DNA of 63,449 nt from SCGC-AG-212-J23 sp035649175 (GTDB lineage: Bacteria > Pseudomonadota > Gammaproteobacteria > Burkholderiales > SG8-39): assembly GCA_035649175.1 (NCBI GenBank), contig DASRKB010000123.1, forward strand, positions 1 through 63,449. The letters run 5' to 3'. The notes under the pieces were generated by a model, which had not been told where the DNA came from, made no database searches, and saw only the letters and a list, made by a program, of their open reading frames with translations. The position numbers and the translations under genes were made by a program. The stretch's first letter is position 1. Every line of letters starts with the position of its first letter. This document shows, piece by piece, positions 56,501 through 63,449 of this stretch.

Positions 56501-59290
56501 TCAGGCGAGGTCCGGCTCGCCGCAGTGCTTGAGGATCTCGGCGCGCACCTGGTCGCGCAGTCGCACGGCCGCCGCCCAATCCTCGCCCTCGGGGGCGACC
56601 GGTGCGCCGAAGGTCACCGACACCGGCGCGCGCCGCGGATACCAGCGGCCGTCGCGCAGCACCGAGCGCAGGCCGCGCAGGGCGACCGGCACGACCGGTA
56701 CGCCCGCCTGCGCCGCTACCTGGAAGGCGCCGGTGCGGAAGGGCATGAGGCCGGTCTGCCGCGAGAGCGTTCCTTCCGGGAAGATGATGATCGAGACGCC
56801 GCGCTTAGCGGCGCCGACGAGCTCGTCGGCGTGCTCGGCGCTCTTCGCCACGTCGAAACGCTCGACGAACTCCACGCCGATGCCCGAGAGGAAGAGCCGC
56901 GTGACCGGGTTCGCCTTGAGCTCCTGCTTCGCCACGAAGGCGTAGTCGCGCGCGCGCAGCGCCGCAAGCAGCACCGCGCCGTCGAGGTAGCTCGTGTGGT
57001 TGGCGGTAATCACGAAGGCGCCGGCGCGGGGAAGGTTCTCCAGGCCCCGCACCGCCACCGGGATGCCGAGCGCGCGGAAGAAGAGCCGCGCGCACGCGCC
57101 GCTGAAGTTCCACGCTCTTCTCCCGGGGAAGACGGCGGCGACGACGAGAATGGCCGAGAAAAGCACTCCGAAGAGCAGCCAAGACCACAGGGCATACGCC
57201 ACGCCCCGTGCGACGCGCGCGAATCGGCGCATTTGCGGCCGCACGCTGGTGAGCGCGAGGCGCGCGAGCTGCCACCACACCGCGCCGCCGCCGACCGCCG
57301 AAGGGCCGCGCTCGTAGTACTCGCGCGCCGCGACGCGGCGGATCTTGCCGCTCGAGGTCTTGGGCACAGTATGCGGCGGGGCGAGCACGATGTCGTCGAC
57401 CGGCGAGCCGATGAAGCCGATGGCGAGCTCGTTGATGTGCTTCCTCAGCGTCTCGTGCATCGAGGGATCGGGCTCGCGCGTCTCGGCGAGCACCACCACG
57501 CGCTCGGTGCCGTTCCTCGGGTCGGTCGAGCCGAACACCGCCACGCAGCCGCGCCGGATGCCCGGCACGTCGCCCACGGCTTCCTCGAGCTCGTAGGGGC
57601 TGACGTTGCGCCCGCCGCGGATGATGATGTCCTTCTCCCGGCCGGTGATGTAGAGCATGCCGTCGGAGAGATAGGCGCGGTCGCCCGAGTTCACCCACTC
57701 GCCGTCGAAGAGCGTCTTGGTCGCCTCAGGGTTGCGGTAGTAGCCGGAGGTGGCCGAGGGCCCGCGGAATTGGAGCTGCCCCTCGTGGCGGTCGGGAAGC
57801 TCCAGGCCTGCCGCGTCCACCACCCGGATGTCGTGCTCCGGGATCACGCGGCCGCAGGCCACCACCTTGAGGGGCGCCGGATCATCGGCGCGCGCGAGCA
57901 CCGCTTCGCCCGAGCGCGAGAAGCGCTCGCGGTCGAGCAGGTCGAGCTGCCAAGGCTCCCCGGGCGGCGTGAAGGCGAGGCCCACCGAGCACTCCGCCAG
58001 TCCATACACCGGGGACATGGAATCGGCGTTGAACCTGCAGGGCTGAAACCTTTCGGTGAAAGACTTCATGGTTTCCGGGCTCACCGGCTCGGCGCCGTTG
58101 AAGGCGAAGCGCCACGAGGAGAGGTCGAGGCCCTCGAGCTCGTGATCGGGGATGCGGCGCAGGCACAGCTCGTAGGCGAAGTTCGGCCCGCCCGAGATCG
58201 TGCCGCGGTGGCGGTGGATGGCGCGCAGCCAGCTCGACGGGCGTGAGAGGAACGCGAGCGGCGACATCAGCACCACCGGGAAGCCGAGGTACATAGTGGC
58301 GAAGCAGCCACCGATGAGGCCCATGTCATGGTAGAGCGGCAGCCAGCTGACAAAGACGTCCGCGCTCGTGGCGCGCGCCGCCTTCGCCATGGCGCGCACG
58401 TTGGCGAGCAGGTTGGCATGCGTAAGCACCACGCCCTTCGGGTTGCCGGTGCTGCCGGAGGTGTACTGCAGGAAACCAATCTGCCCGCCGGAGGCTCTTA
58501 CCGGAGTGAAGCCCGAGCCCGAGGAGGGAAAATCCGCCGGAACGAGCACGGAACGAAGCGACTCGACCTGCGCGCGCAGGAGCCACGCGAGCGGCTTGGC
58601 CTCGGGGATGGTCACCATCACCGAGGCGCCGGCGCTCTTCAGCACGCCGACGTGGCGCGTCATGTGATCCTCGATGGTCGCGAGGCGCGCTGGCGGGTAG
58701 AGAGGAACCGGGATCCCGCCGGCGAGCAGGGTGCCGTAGAAGCAGAAGAGGTACTCGCGCGAGGTGGGCAGCATGATCGCCACGGTCTGTCCCGGCGCGA
58801 TGCCGGCGTCGGCGAGGCGCGCCCCATAGGCGAGCGCGCCTTCCCAGAGGTCACGGTACGTGATGGGCGTTTCCTTCTCGCCCTCGTACAGGAACACCGT
58901 GAGCCTCTCGGGCTGGCGCTCGACGTGGTACTCGAGCGCCTCGGTGAGCGAACGCGCTTCGACCGGCGGGCGCACGCCCTCGGCTTGCGCGAGGCTCGCC
59001 ACCGCGGGCTCGGCATGATGCGTGGCGGCGCCCGAGGCGGCCAGCAGGAAGCGCAGCAGGTCGCGGGGCGTCTCGCTCGAGGCGAGCGCCTGCTCGGGCA
59101 GGCTTGCGCGGAACTCGCGCTCCAAGCGCAGCACCAGCTCCACGCGCGCGAGGCTGTCCAGGCCAAGGTCGCGCTCGAGCGAGCTGTCGAGCGACACGTA
59201 GGCCTGCACGTTTGGGCGCGCCTCGCGCGCCACTTCCGCGACGACGGAAAGGAGCCGGTTGGGATCAGCCACAGCGGGCCGAGTGTACAC
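56501..59290 (-). CDS. three-domain protein: ACP - acyl-AMP ligase - PlsC acyltransferase
   Basis: 929 residues. (1) About 20-90: acyl carrier domain with Ser 46 in RDLGLDSLARVELVLRL (phosphopantetheine site). (2) About 110-680: fatty-acyl-AMP-ligase-type adenylation domain with YTSGSTGNPKGVVLTH, YGLAECSVGLAFTPPG, GDRAYLSDGMLYITGREKD and IIIRGGRNVSPYELEEAV. (3) One or two helices, then a PlsC-type acyltransferase: NHTSYLDGAVLLAALR (HxxxxD), FVAKQELKANPVTRLF, FPEGTLSRQTGLMPFRTGA. The order suggests that a free fatty acid is activated, loaded on the built-in ACP and passed to a lipid acceptor. It differs from E. coli Aas, where acyltransferase comes first and no ACP is fused. Single gene, divergent from doxX; GTG start at 59290 (or GTG 59272). 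Confidence 0.9.
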   Translation of the reverse strand: MYTRPAVADPNRLLSVVAEVAREARPNVQAYVSLDSSLERDLGLDSLARVELVLRLEREFRASLPEQALASSETPRDLLRFLLAASGAATHHAEPAVASLAQAEGVRPPVEARSLTEALEYHVERQPERLTVFLYEGEKETPITYRDLWEGALAYGARLADAGIAPGQTVAIMLPTSREYLFCFYGTLLAGGIPVPLYPPARLATIEDHMTRHVGVLKSAGASVMVTIPEAKPLAWLLRAQVESLRSVLVPADFPSSGSGFTPVRASGGQIGFLQYTSGSTGNPKGVVLTHANLLANVRAMAKAARATSADVFVSWLPLYHDMGLIGGCFATMYLGFPVVLMSPLAFLSRPSSWLRAIHRHRGTISGGPNFAYELCLRRIPDHELEGLDLSSWRFAFNGAEPVSPETMKSFTERFQPCRFNADSMSPVYGLAECSVGLAFTPPGEPWQLDLLDRERFSRSGEAVLARADDPAPLKVVACGRVIPEHDIRVVDAAGLELPDRHEGQLQFRGPSATSGYYRNPEATKTLFDGEWVNSGDRAYLSDGMLYITGREKDIIIRGGRNVSPYELEEAVGDVPGIRRGCVAVFGSTDPRNGTERVVVLAETREPDPSMHETLRKHINELAIGFIGSPVDDIVLAPPHTVPKTSSGKIRRVAAREYYERGPSAVGGGAVWWQLARLALTSVRPQMRRFARVARGVAYALWSWLLFGVLFSAILVVAAVFPGRRAWNFSGACARLFFRALGIPVAVRGLENLPRAGAFVITANHTSYLDGAVLLAALRARDYAFVAKQELKANPVTRLFLSGIGVEFVERFDVAKSAEHADELVGAAKRGVSIIIFPEGTLSRQTGLMPFRTGAFQVAAQAGVPVVPVALRGLRSVLRDGRWYPRRAPVSVTFGAPVAPEGEDWAAAVRLRDQVRAEILKHCGEPDLA

Positions 59291-59364
59291 TCGCCTCGCA
59301 TGGCTCCCTGGAATGAGAAGCTGGAACGCGGCTCATTCATCGTCGCTCTCGAGAAGGAGGGAGC

Positions 59365-59748
59365 ATGACCGACGATGTCGGCAAGCTCGTGCTGCGCCTC
59401 ACGCTGGGAATCCTCATGCTGCTGCACGGCTCGGCGAAGATCACGACTGGCGTGGAACGCATCGGCGGCATGCTCGAGGGCGTCGGGCTGCCGGCGTTCT
59501 TCGCCTACGGCGTGTACGTCGGGGAGATCCTGGCGCCGCTCCTGGTGATCATCGGGTTCTACGCGCGCATCGGCGCGCTGCTCATGGTGGTGAACATGCT
59601 CTTCGCCATCGGCCTGGTGCACATGAAGGACATCTTCGTCCTCACTAGGACCGGCGGCTGGGGGATCGAGCTGCAGGCATTCTTCCTCTTCAGCGCCGTG
59701 TCGATCGCACTGATGGGGCCGGGTCGCTTCGCGGTCAACCGCAAGTAG
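59365..59748 (+). CDS. DoxX-family membrane protein
   Basis: 127 residues, four helices: KLVLRLTLGILMLLHGSAKI, FFAYGVYVGEILAPLLVIIG, IGALLMVVNMLFAIGLVHM and QAFFLFSAVSIALMGPG. DoxX/DoxD proteins are small membrane proteins, some linked to thiosulfate:quinone oxidoreduction or redox stress; specific role unknown. GAAGGAGGG precedes the ATG. Confidence 0.9.
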   Translation: MTDDVGKLVLRLTLGILMLLHGSAKITTGVERIGGMLEGVGLPAFFAYGVYVGEILAPLLVIIGFYARIGALLMVVNMLFAIGLVHMKDIFVLTRTGGWGIELQAFFLFSAVSIALMGPGRFAVNRK

Positions 59749-59792
59749 GCGCGAGGGCGTGAACCGCCGGGCGGGGCACGGGTCTCACGCTC

Positions 59793-59969
59793 ATGGAGCG
59801 CCCCGACTACGTCCCGCCCGACCTCACGAGGATCGAATCGAGCGCTGAATCGATCCGCTACTGGGCGAGCACGCTCGAAGTCGAGCAAGACCGTCTGCGC
59901 AGCGCGGTGCGCAAGGCCGGTCCGCTGCTTGAGGACGTCAAGAAGGAGCTTGGCATCGCGGGCGTGTGA
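59793..59969 (+). CDS. DUF3606-type small protein, 58 residues
   Basis: MERPDYVPPDLTRIESSAES then IRYWASTLEVEQDRLRSAVR and a terminal LLEDVKKELGIAGV. The pattern Trp-(x)-LGV-like-E-LR-AV-VG-x-V is that of DUF3606, a two-helix family of unknown function, often induced by stress. Starts 44 bases after doxX. Its stop codon forms part of the -10 region of the rpsF promoter. Confidence 0.8.
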   Translation: MERPDYVPPDLTRIESSAESIRYWASTLEVEQDRLRSAVRKAGPLLEDVKKELGIAGV

Positions 59970-59975
59970 TAAAAT
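59967..59975 (+). promoter_or_regulatory. extended -10 promoter of the rpsF operon
   Basis: TGATAAAAT (TGn + TAAAAT), good match to an extended -10; a -35-like TTGGCA lies 14 bases before TAAAAT, shorter than ideal. It gives a leader of about 60 bases before rpsF. In many bacteria this leader binds the S6:S18 pair for feedback control; I cannot confirm the structure here. Confidence 0.55.
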
Positions 59976-60043
59976 CCGCGCCCTTCCTTGCTGCACTGCA
60001 CTCGCATGGCAGGCAGCCTCAGACCATAAAGGAGACATCGAGC

Positions 60044-60445
60044 ATGCGGCATTACGAGATCGTTTTCATCGTCCATCCCGACCAGAGCGAGCAGGTACCC
60101 GCCATGGTCGATCGCTACAAGGGCGTGATCGCAGCGCGCAACGGCGTCGTCCATCGCCTCGAGGACTGGGGCCGGCGTCAGCTCGCCTATCCCCTCGCCA
60201 AGGTCCACAAGGCGCACTACGTCCTCATGAACATCGAGTGCGACAACGAGACGCTCGCGGAGCTCGAGCACTCGTTCAAGTTCAGCGACGCGGTGCTGCG
60301 CCACCTGATCGTGAAGATGCCCAAGGCCTGGACCCAGCCCTCCCCGATGATGAAGGAGGAGAAGTCCCGCTCGATGATGGGCGAGCGCGGCGGCGAGGCG
60401 CGACCGGCGGAAGCGTCGGCGAGCGCGGCACCCGCCTCGGTCTGA
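60044..60445 (+). CDS. rpsF: 30S ribosomal protein S6
   Basis: 133 residues: MRHYEIVFIVHPDQSEQVPA, EDWGRRQLAYPLAKVHKAHY, YVLMNIECDNETLAELEHSF and DAVLRHLIVKM. The Ala/Ser-rich C-terminal tail past residue 100 is as in other betaproteobacteria. Start at 60044 has GGAG upstream. First gene of rpsF-priB-rpsR-rplI; its TGA overlaps the probable CUG start of priB. Confidence 0.97.
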   Translation: MRHYEIVFIVHPDQSEQVPAMVDRYKGVIAARNGVVHRLEDWGRRQLAYPLAKVHKAHYVLMNIECDNETLAELEHSFKFSDAVLRHLIVKMPKAWTQPSPMMKEEKSRSMMGERGGEARPAEASASAAPASV

Positions 60446-60759
60446 ACCGCCTCGAGATCTCCGGGCGGATCGTGGAGCTGGGGGTGCTGCGCTATACGCC
60501 CGCGGGTGTGCCGGCGGTCGAGTTCAGGGTCGCCCACGCCTCGGAGCAGGACGAGGCGGCCGGCCGGAGGAAGGTCGAGGCCGAGGTCGGCGCGATCGCT
60601 TTCGACACGCAGGCGAGGCTGATGGCGCAGGCGCCGTTGAATACGCAGGTTCTGGTGCAGGGGTTTCTCGCGGCGAAAAGCCGCCGCTCGAGGAAGCTGG
60701 TGCTGCACGTCACAAAGGTCGAATTCTTGGAAGGAGCGGGCAATGCCGCCACGTCGTAG
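60442..60759 (+). CDS. priB: primosomal replication protein N (PriB), apparent CUG start
   Basis: 105 residues, OB-fold ssDNA-binding protein that helps PriA reload the replisome at stalled forks. NRLEISGRIVELGVLRYTPA, GVPAVEFRVAHASEQ and VLVQGFLAAKSRRSRKLVLH are typical. The frame holds no ATG, GTG or TTG near the conserved N-terminus; CTG at 60442 (reading CTG AAC CGC) overlaps the rpsF TGA as CTGA, just where coupled starts in this operon lie, and gives the normal length. Standard gene finders would miss or misplace this gene. The 3' end overlaps rpsR by 17 bases. Confidence 0.88.
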   Translation: MNRLEISGRIVELGVLRYTPAGVPAVEFRVAHASEQDEAAGRRKVEAEVGAIAFDTQARLMAQAPLNTQVLVQGFLAAKSRRSRKLVLHVTKVEFLEGAGNAATS

Positions 60760-61042
60760 TCTGAAGGGCAAGGGCAAGGGCAAGGGGAAGTTCGGCAAGG
60801 ACAAGAAGGACCGCGGGCAGCGGGCACTCTTCCGCAGACGCAAGTTCTGCCGCTTCACCGCCGAAAAGGTCGAGTGGATCGATTACAAGGACGTCGAGGT
60901 GCTGAAGGACTTCGTGAACGAGACCGGCAAGATCATCCCGGCGCGCATCACCGGGACCGCCGCGGGCTACCAGCGGCAGCTCTCGGAAGCGATCAAGCGC
61001 GCGCGTTTCCTCGCGCTGCTGCCTTATACCGATCTGCACTGA
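60743..61042 (+). CDS. rpsR: 30S ribosomal protein S18
   Basis: 99 residues: a basic leader with a Lys-Gly repeat (LKGKGKGKGKFGKDKK), then RRRKFCRFTAEKVEWIDYKD, GKIIPARITGTAAGYQRQL and AIKRARFLALLPYTDLH. S18 binds S6 on the platform of the small subunit. The leader is slightly longer than usual (75-90 residues). The ATG lies inside priB, with GGAG 9 bases upstream. Confidence 0.96.
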   Translation: MPPRRSLKGKGKGKGKFGKDKKDRGQRALFRRRKFCRFTAEKVEWIDYKDVEVLKDFVNETGKIIPARITGTAAGYQRQLSEAIKRARFLALLPYTDLH

Positions 61043-61049
61043 GGCGCCC

Positions 61050-61499
61050 ATGCAAGTCATTCTTCTGGAGAAGGTGGCCAACCTGGGCGAGCTCGGTTCG
61101 GTGGTGAAAGTAAAGGACGGCTACGCGCGCAACTACCTGCTCCCGCAGGGCAAGGCGAAGCGCGCGACTGCCGAGAATCTCATGGCGTTCGAGGCCCGCC
61201 GTGCTGAGCTGGAAAAGGCGCAGGCCGCGGTGCTCGCCAAGGCGCAGGAGCGCGGCGCGAAGCTCGAATCCCTGAGGCTCGAGATCAGCCAGAAGGCGGG
61301 TGTCGACGGGCGCCTGTTCGGCTCGGTGACCAACTACGACATCGTCGAGGCGCTCGAGAAGCTCGGCCACGAGGTCGAGCGCTCGCAGGTGCGCATGCCG
61401 CAGGGGCCGCTCAAGCAGGTCGGCGAGTTCCCGATCACCATCGTGCTTCACACCGACGTGATTGCGACCATCACGGTTGCCGTGACCGGCGAGCAGTAG
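61050..61499 (+). CDS. rplI: 50S ribosomal protein L9
   Basis: 149 residues: MQVILLEKVANLGELGSVVK and KDGYARNYLLPQGKAKRAT (N-terminal rRNA-binding domain), a long connecting helix (LEKAQAAVLAKAQERGAKLE), and the C-terminal domain ending VTGEQ. Last gene of the ribosomal operon, followed at once by a terminator. Confidence 0.97.
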   Translation: MQVILLEKVANLGELGSVVKVKDGYARNYLLPQGKAKRATAENLMAFEARRAELEKAQAAVLAKAQERGAKLESLRLEISQKAGVDGRLFGSVTNYDIVEALEKLGHEVERSQVRMPQGPLKQVGEFPITIVLHTDVIATITVAVTGEQ

Positions 61500-61515
61500 A
61501 TTCGCGCGGCATCGA

Positions 61516-61543
61516 GAAGGGCTGCTTCGGCGGCCCTTCTTTT
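61516..61543 (+). terminator. rho-independent terminator after rplI
   Basis: Stem GAAGGGC / GCCCTTC with a 10-base loop and TTTT, 17 bases past the rplI stop. It separates the ribosomal operon from dnaB. Confidence 0.8.
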
Positions 61544-61558
61544 CGCGGCGGGTGTACA

Positions 61559-61574
61559 CTGTATGCATGCACAG
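61559..61574. promoter_or_regulatory. candidate LexA (SOS) box
   Basis: CTGTATGCATGCACAG fits CTGT-N8-ACAG exactly, with an AT/purine-rich flank (TACA before, TATC after). It lies 408 bases before dnaB and just after the rplI terminator. The nearest following frames are short (ATG at 61567, 29 codons; ATG at 61649, 42 codons), so the controlled gene is unclear. Confidence 0.6.
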
Positions 61575-61609
61575 TATCGGCTGGCTGCGCGAGCCCGCTT
61601 CTCCCCAGC

Positions 61610-61887
61610 TTATCGACCGCCTGATCACAGCTTTTCCACAGGGGGTTCATGGCTGACTCGATTGCCCGGAAGCGCGGTGCTTGTGGACAGGTTGGAGTTG
61701 GAGTTGCCCCTCTCACCCCTCGCAATAAAGCGTGCTCGACTTGTCCGGTGACGTGTCAAGAATTTTATTTTGGCTAACTCACAAACTGTCTACAGATAAT
61801 CCACCGTTTGACCTCTTGAAGGGAATGACGGCTGCTCTTTGTTTATGTTGGGGATTCTTCTGGTGCCACCGCAACTGCTGTGGATAA
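61610..61887. promoter_or_regulatory. cluster of DnaA-box-like 9-mers upstream of dnaB
   Basis: One exact box (TTATCCACA) on the minus strand at 61879-61887. One-mismatch TTTTCCACA at 61632-61640. Two-mismatch sites TTATCGACC (61610-61618), TAATCCACC (61797-61805) and a reverse one at 61682-61690. The second half of this region is clearly richer in A+T than its surroundings. It could be a DnaA control region for dnaB or a DnaA-titrating site; an origin is less likely since no oriC neighbours are seen. Confidence 0.55.
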
Positions 61888-61982
61888 ACATCGGATTTTT
61901 TGCTTTCACGCGACAGATTCAATTATCGAGCCTCGGTGACTGACCGAATCCGTATGATTCGTCGCTGGGGGGGGGAGAACAA

Positions 61983-63416
61983 ATGGCTTTGGCGCAGCAC
62001 GCGACGTTGCGAGCAGAATCATCGGATTCGCAGCTCCTTTCACTTAAGGTTCCCCCACACTCGGTAGAGGCGGAGCAGTCGCTCCTCGGCGCGCTGCTGC
62101 TCGACAACCAGGCGTTCGACCGCATCGCGGACCTCGTTACCGGCGAGGACTTCTACCGCGACGACCACCGCCGCATCTGGAAGCACATTGCGAAGCTGGT
62201 GGAGGCGGGGCGGCCGGCCGACATGGTCACGGTCGCCGAGTCGATCGAGGCGAGCGACGACAAGGACAAGTCGGGCGGGCCGGCATACCTGGCGGCGCTC
62301 GCGCAGAACACGCCCAGCGCGCTCAACATCCGCCGCTATGCCGAGCTGGTGCGCGAGCGCGCGGTGCAGCGGCGCCTCGCTCACGTGGCAACCGGGATCG
62401 CCGAGTCGGCGCTCGCCCCTGGTGGCAAGGACGTCGGCCAGCTCCTCGACGAGGCCGAGTCGAAGATCTTCCAGATCGCGGAGTCGGGCGCGCGCAAGGA
62501 CCAGGGGCTGCTCGGCATCAGCCCGGTGCTCGCCCAGGTCTTCGAGCGCATCGACCACCTGCACAGCCAGGAGAACCCGTCCGACATTACCGGGGTGCCG
62601 AGCGGCTTCACCGATCTCGACCACCGCACCGCGGGGCTGCAGCCCGGGGACCTCATCATCGTCGCCGGCCGGCCCTCCATGGGCAAGACCGCCTTCGCGC
62701 TCAACATCGCCGAGCACGTCGCGCTGCACCCGAGCACGCGCCTGCCGGTGGCGATCTTCAGCATGGAGATGAGCGCGTCGCAGCTCGCGATGCGCATCCT
62801 TTCCTCGATGGCGAAGATCGACGCCCACAAGCTGCGCACCGGCCGGCTCACCAACGAGGAATGGCCCAACCTCACCGATGCCATCGATCGGCTGAACCAG
62901 ACATCGATCCACGTCGACGAGACCCCGGCGCTGAATGCCCTTGAGCTGCGCGCCCGCGCGCGGCGCATGAAGCGCGAGTACGGCAAGCTGGGACTCGTGA
63001 TCGTCGACTACCTGCAGCTCATGAGCGCTACCGCGCAGGGGGAGAACCGCGCTACCGAGATCTCGGAGATCTCGCGCTCGCTCAAGGCGCTCGCCAAGGA
63101 GCTCAAAGTCCCGGTGATCGCGCTCTCGCAGCTCTCGCGCGCGGTGGAGCAGCGCAACGACCGACGCCCGATGATGTCGGACCTGCGCGAGTCGGGCGCC
63201 ATCGAGCAGGACGCCGACGTGATCCTGTTCATCTATCGCGACGAGGTGTACTTCCCGGAGAAGGAGGAAGCGAAGGGCCGCGCCGAGGTGATCATCGGCA
63301 AGCAGAGGAACGGCCCCATCGGTCGCGTGGAGCTCACCTTCCTGGGCCAGTACACGCGCTTCGCCAACGCCCTCGATACTGGCGCCTACGGAGGCGCGTC
63401 CTGGCAGCACCGGTAG
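61983..63416 (+). CDS. dnaB: replicative DNA helicase DnaB
   Basis: 477 residues. Hexameric 5'-3' helicase that opens the replication fork. N-terminal domain (PHSVEAEQSLLGALLLDNQA), linker helix, RecA-like ATPase with Walker A GRPSMGKTAFAL (about 228-236), Walker B LGLVIVDYLQLMS, and SQLSRAVEQRNDRRPMMSDL with the arginine finger region. Start at ATG 61983 after a G-rich GGGGGGGGAGAACAA. No intein, normal length. The upstream 480 bases hold SOS- and DnaA-box-like sites. Confidence 0.97.
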   Translation: MALAQHATLRAESSDSQLLSLKVPPHSVEAEQSLLGALLLDNQAFDRIADLVTGEDFYRDDHRRIWKHIAKLVEAGRPADMVTVAESIEASDDKDKSGGPAYLAALAQNTPSALNIRRYAELVRERAVQRRLAHVATGIAESALAPGGKDVGQLLDEAESKIFQIAESGARKDQGLLGISPVLAQVFERIDHLHSQENPSDITGVPSGFTDLDHRTAGLQPGDLIIVAGRPSMGKTAFALNIAEHVALHPSTRLPVAIFSMEMSASQLAMRILSSMAKIDAHKLRTGRLTNEEWPNLTDAIDRLNQTSIHVDETPALNALELRARARRMKREYGKLGLVIVDYLQLMSATAQGENRATEISEISRSLKALAKELKVPVIALSQLSRAVEQRNDRRPMMSDLRESGAIEQDADVILFIYRDEVYFPEKEEAKGRAEVIIGKQRNGPIGRVELTFLGQYTRFANALDTGAYGGASWQHR

Positions 63417-63417
63417 G

Positions 63418-63438
63418 AATCGGGGTCAGAGCCCGATT
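63418..63438. repeat. REP-like palindrome after dnaB
   Basis: AATCGGG-GTCAGAG-CCCGATT, a 7-bp perfect stem with a trailing T run, starting 2 bases after the dnaB stop. It belongs to the GGGGTCAGA(G/C)CCC type of short palindromes seen many times in betaproteobacteria, and may also end dnaB transcription. Confidence 0.6.
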
Positions 63439-63449
63439 TCCGCTAGGCC

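Noticed and set aside
61610..61980. Chromosomal origin (oriC) before dnaB
   Set aside because: DnaA-box-like sites and A+T-rich bases are present, but only one box is exact and no dnaA, dnaN, gidA or parAB genes flank it; a DnaA control site is a better reading.

Overview
The window looks like chromosomal DNA from a high-GC betaproteobacterium. It shows the conserved blocks rpsF-priB-rpsR-rplI, divergent glnE/yhdP followed by nitrilase and tldD, and ilvE / CHCC zinc-ribbon protein / heptosyltransferase II. The genes are G+C-rich, often start with GTG or TTG, and are packed very tightly. ATGA, GTGA or TTGA overlaps are the rule inside operons, and six convergent gene pairs overlap at their 3' ends. 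I did no similarity search; names rest on motifs and gene order recognised by eye.

Layout. 1-3.2 kb: the end of an RND efflux outer-membrane channel, a lipoprotein, and small genes including a 37-residue membrane peptide and a 57-residue secreted protein, each followed by a clear minus-strand terminator. 3.5-4.0 kb: the relic of a large serine recombinase beside tRNA-Leu(CAG). 4.0-6.9 kb: rnr and rlmB. 6.9-15.1 kb, mostly minus strand: a CAKC thioredoxin with its permease, an M20 peptidase, glutathione peroxidase, phosphohexomutase, YheT hydrolase, heptosyltransferase II and ilvE. 15.1-18.1 kb: an ArsR-type regulator with a palindrome over its own start, a truncated GFA protein, DUF3047, a low-affinity iron permease-like protein and DUF2254. 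18.1-29.3 kb: glnE against yhdP, nitrilase, tldD, an NTF2-like protein, two CoA-transferase-fold subunits and a VOC protein. 29.3-43.6 kb: single genes and pairs (substrate-binding protein, GIY-YIG-like protein, metallo-hydrolase, P450, ABC exporter, processive glycosyltransferase, xth, polyprenyl synthase, methyltransferase, hybrid kinase, glpK, a DUF502 relic). 43.6-50.9 kb: a ten-gene Mrp/complex I-like cation/proton antiporter operon. 50.9-56.5 kb: DUF2889, sucC, sucD, a membrane spermidine-synthase-like protein and PhzF. 56.5-63.4 kb: an ACP-acyl-AMP ligase-acyltransferase fusion, DoxX, DUF3606, the rpsF operon and dnaB.

Most unusual points. (1) Four genes (rnr, the MbhD/E-type antiporter subunit, the spermidine-synthase-like gene and priB) have a conserved N-terminus with no in-frame ATG, GTG or TTG. 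Their apparent starts are AUU, AUC, AUC and CUG; the rnr start coincides with the complement of the tRNA-Leu -10 box. (2) The 480 bp before dnaB carry a textbook SOS-box half-site pair and one exact plus several imperfect DnaA boxes. (3) The antiporter operon has a split MrpA and three antiporter-type membrane subunits. (4) SucC has a lysine-rich tail. (5) A three-domain lipid enzyme and an IpdAB-like CoA-transferase pair point to lesser-known lipid or acyl-CoA chemistry. I do not see a defence island, CRISPR array or intact mobile element.
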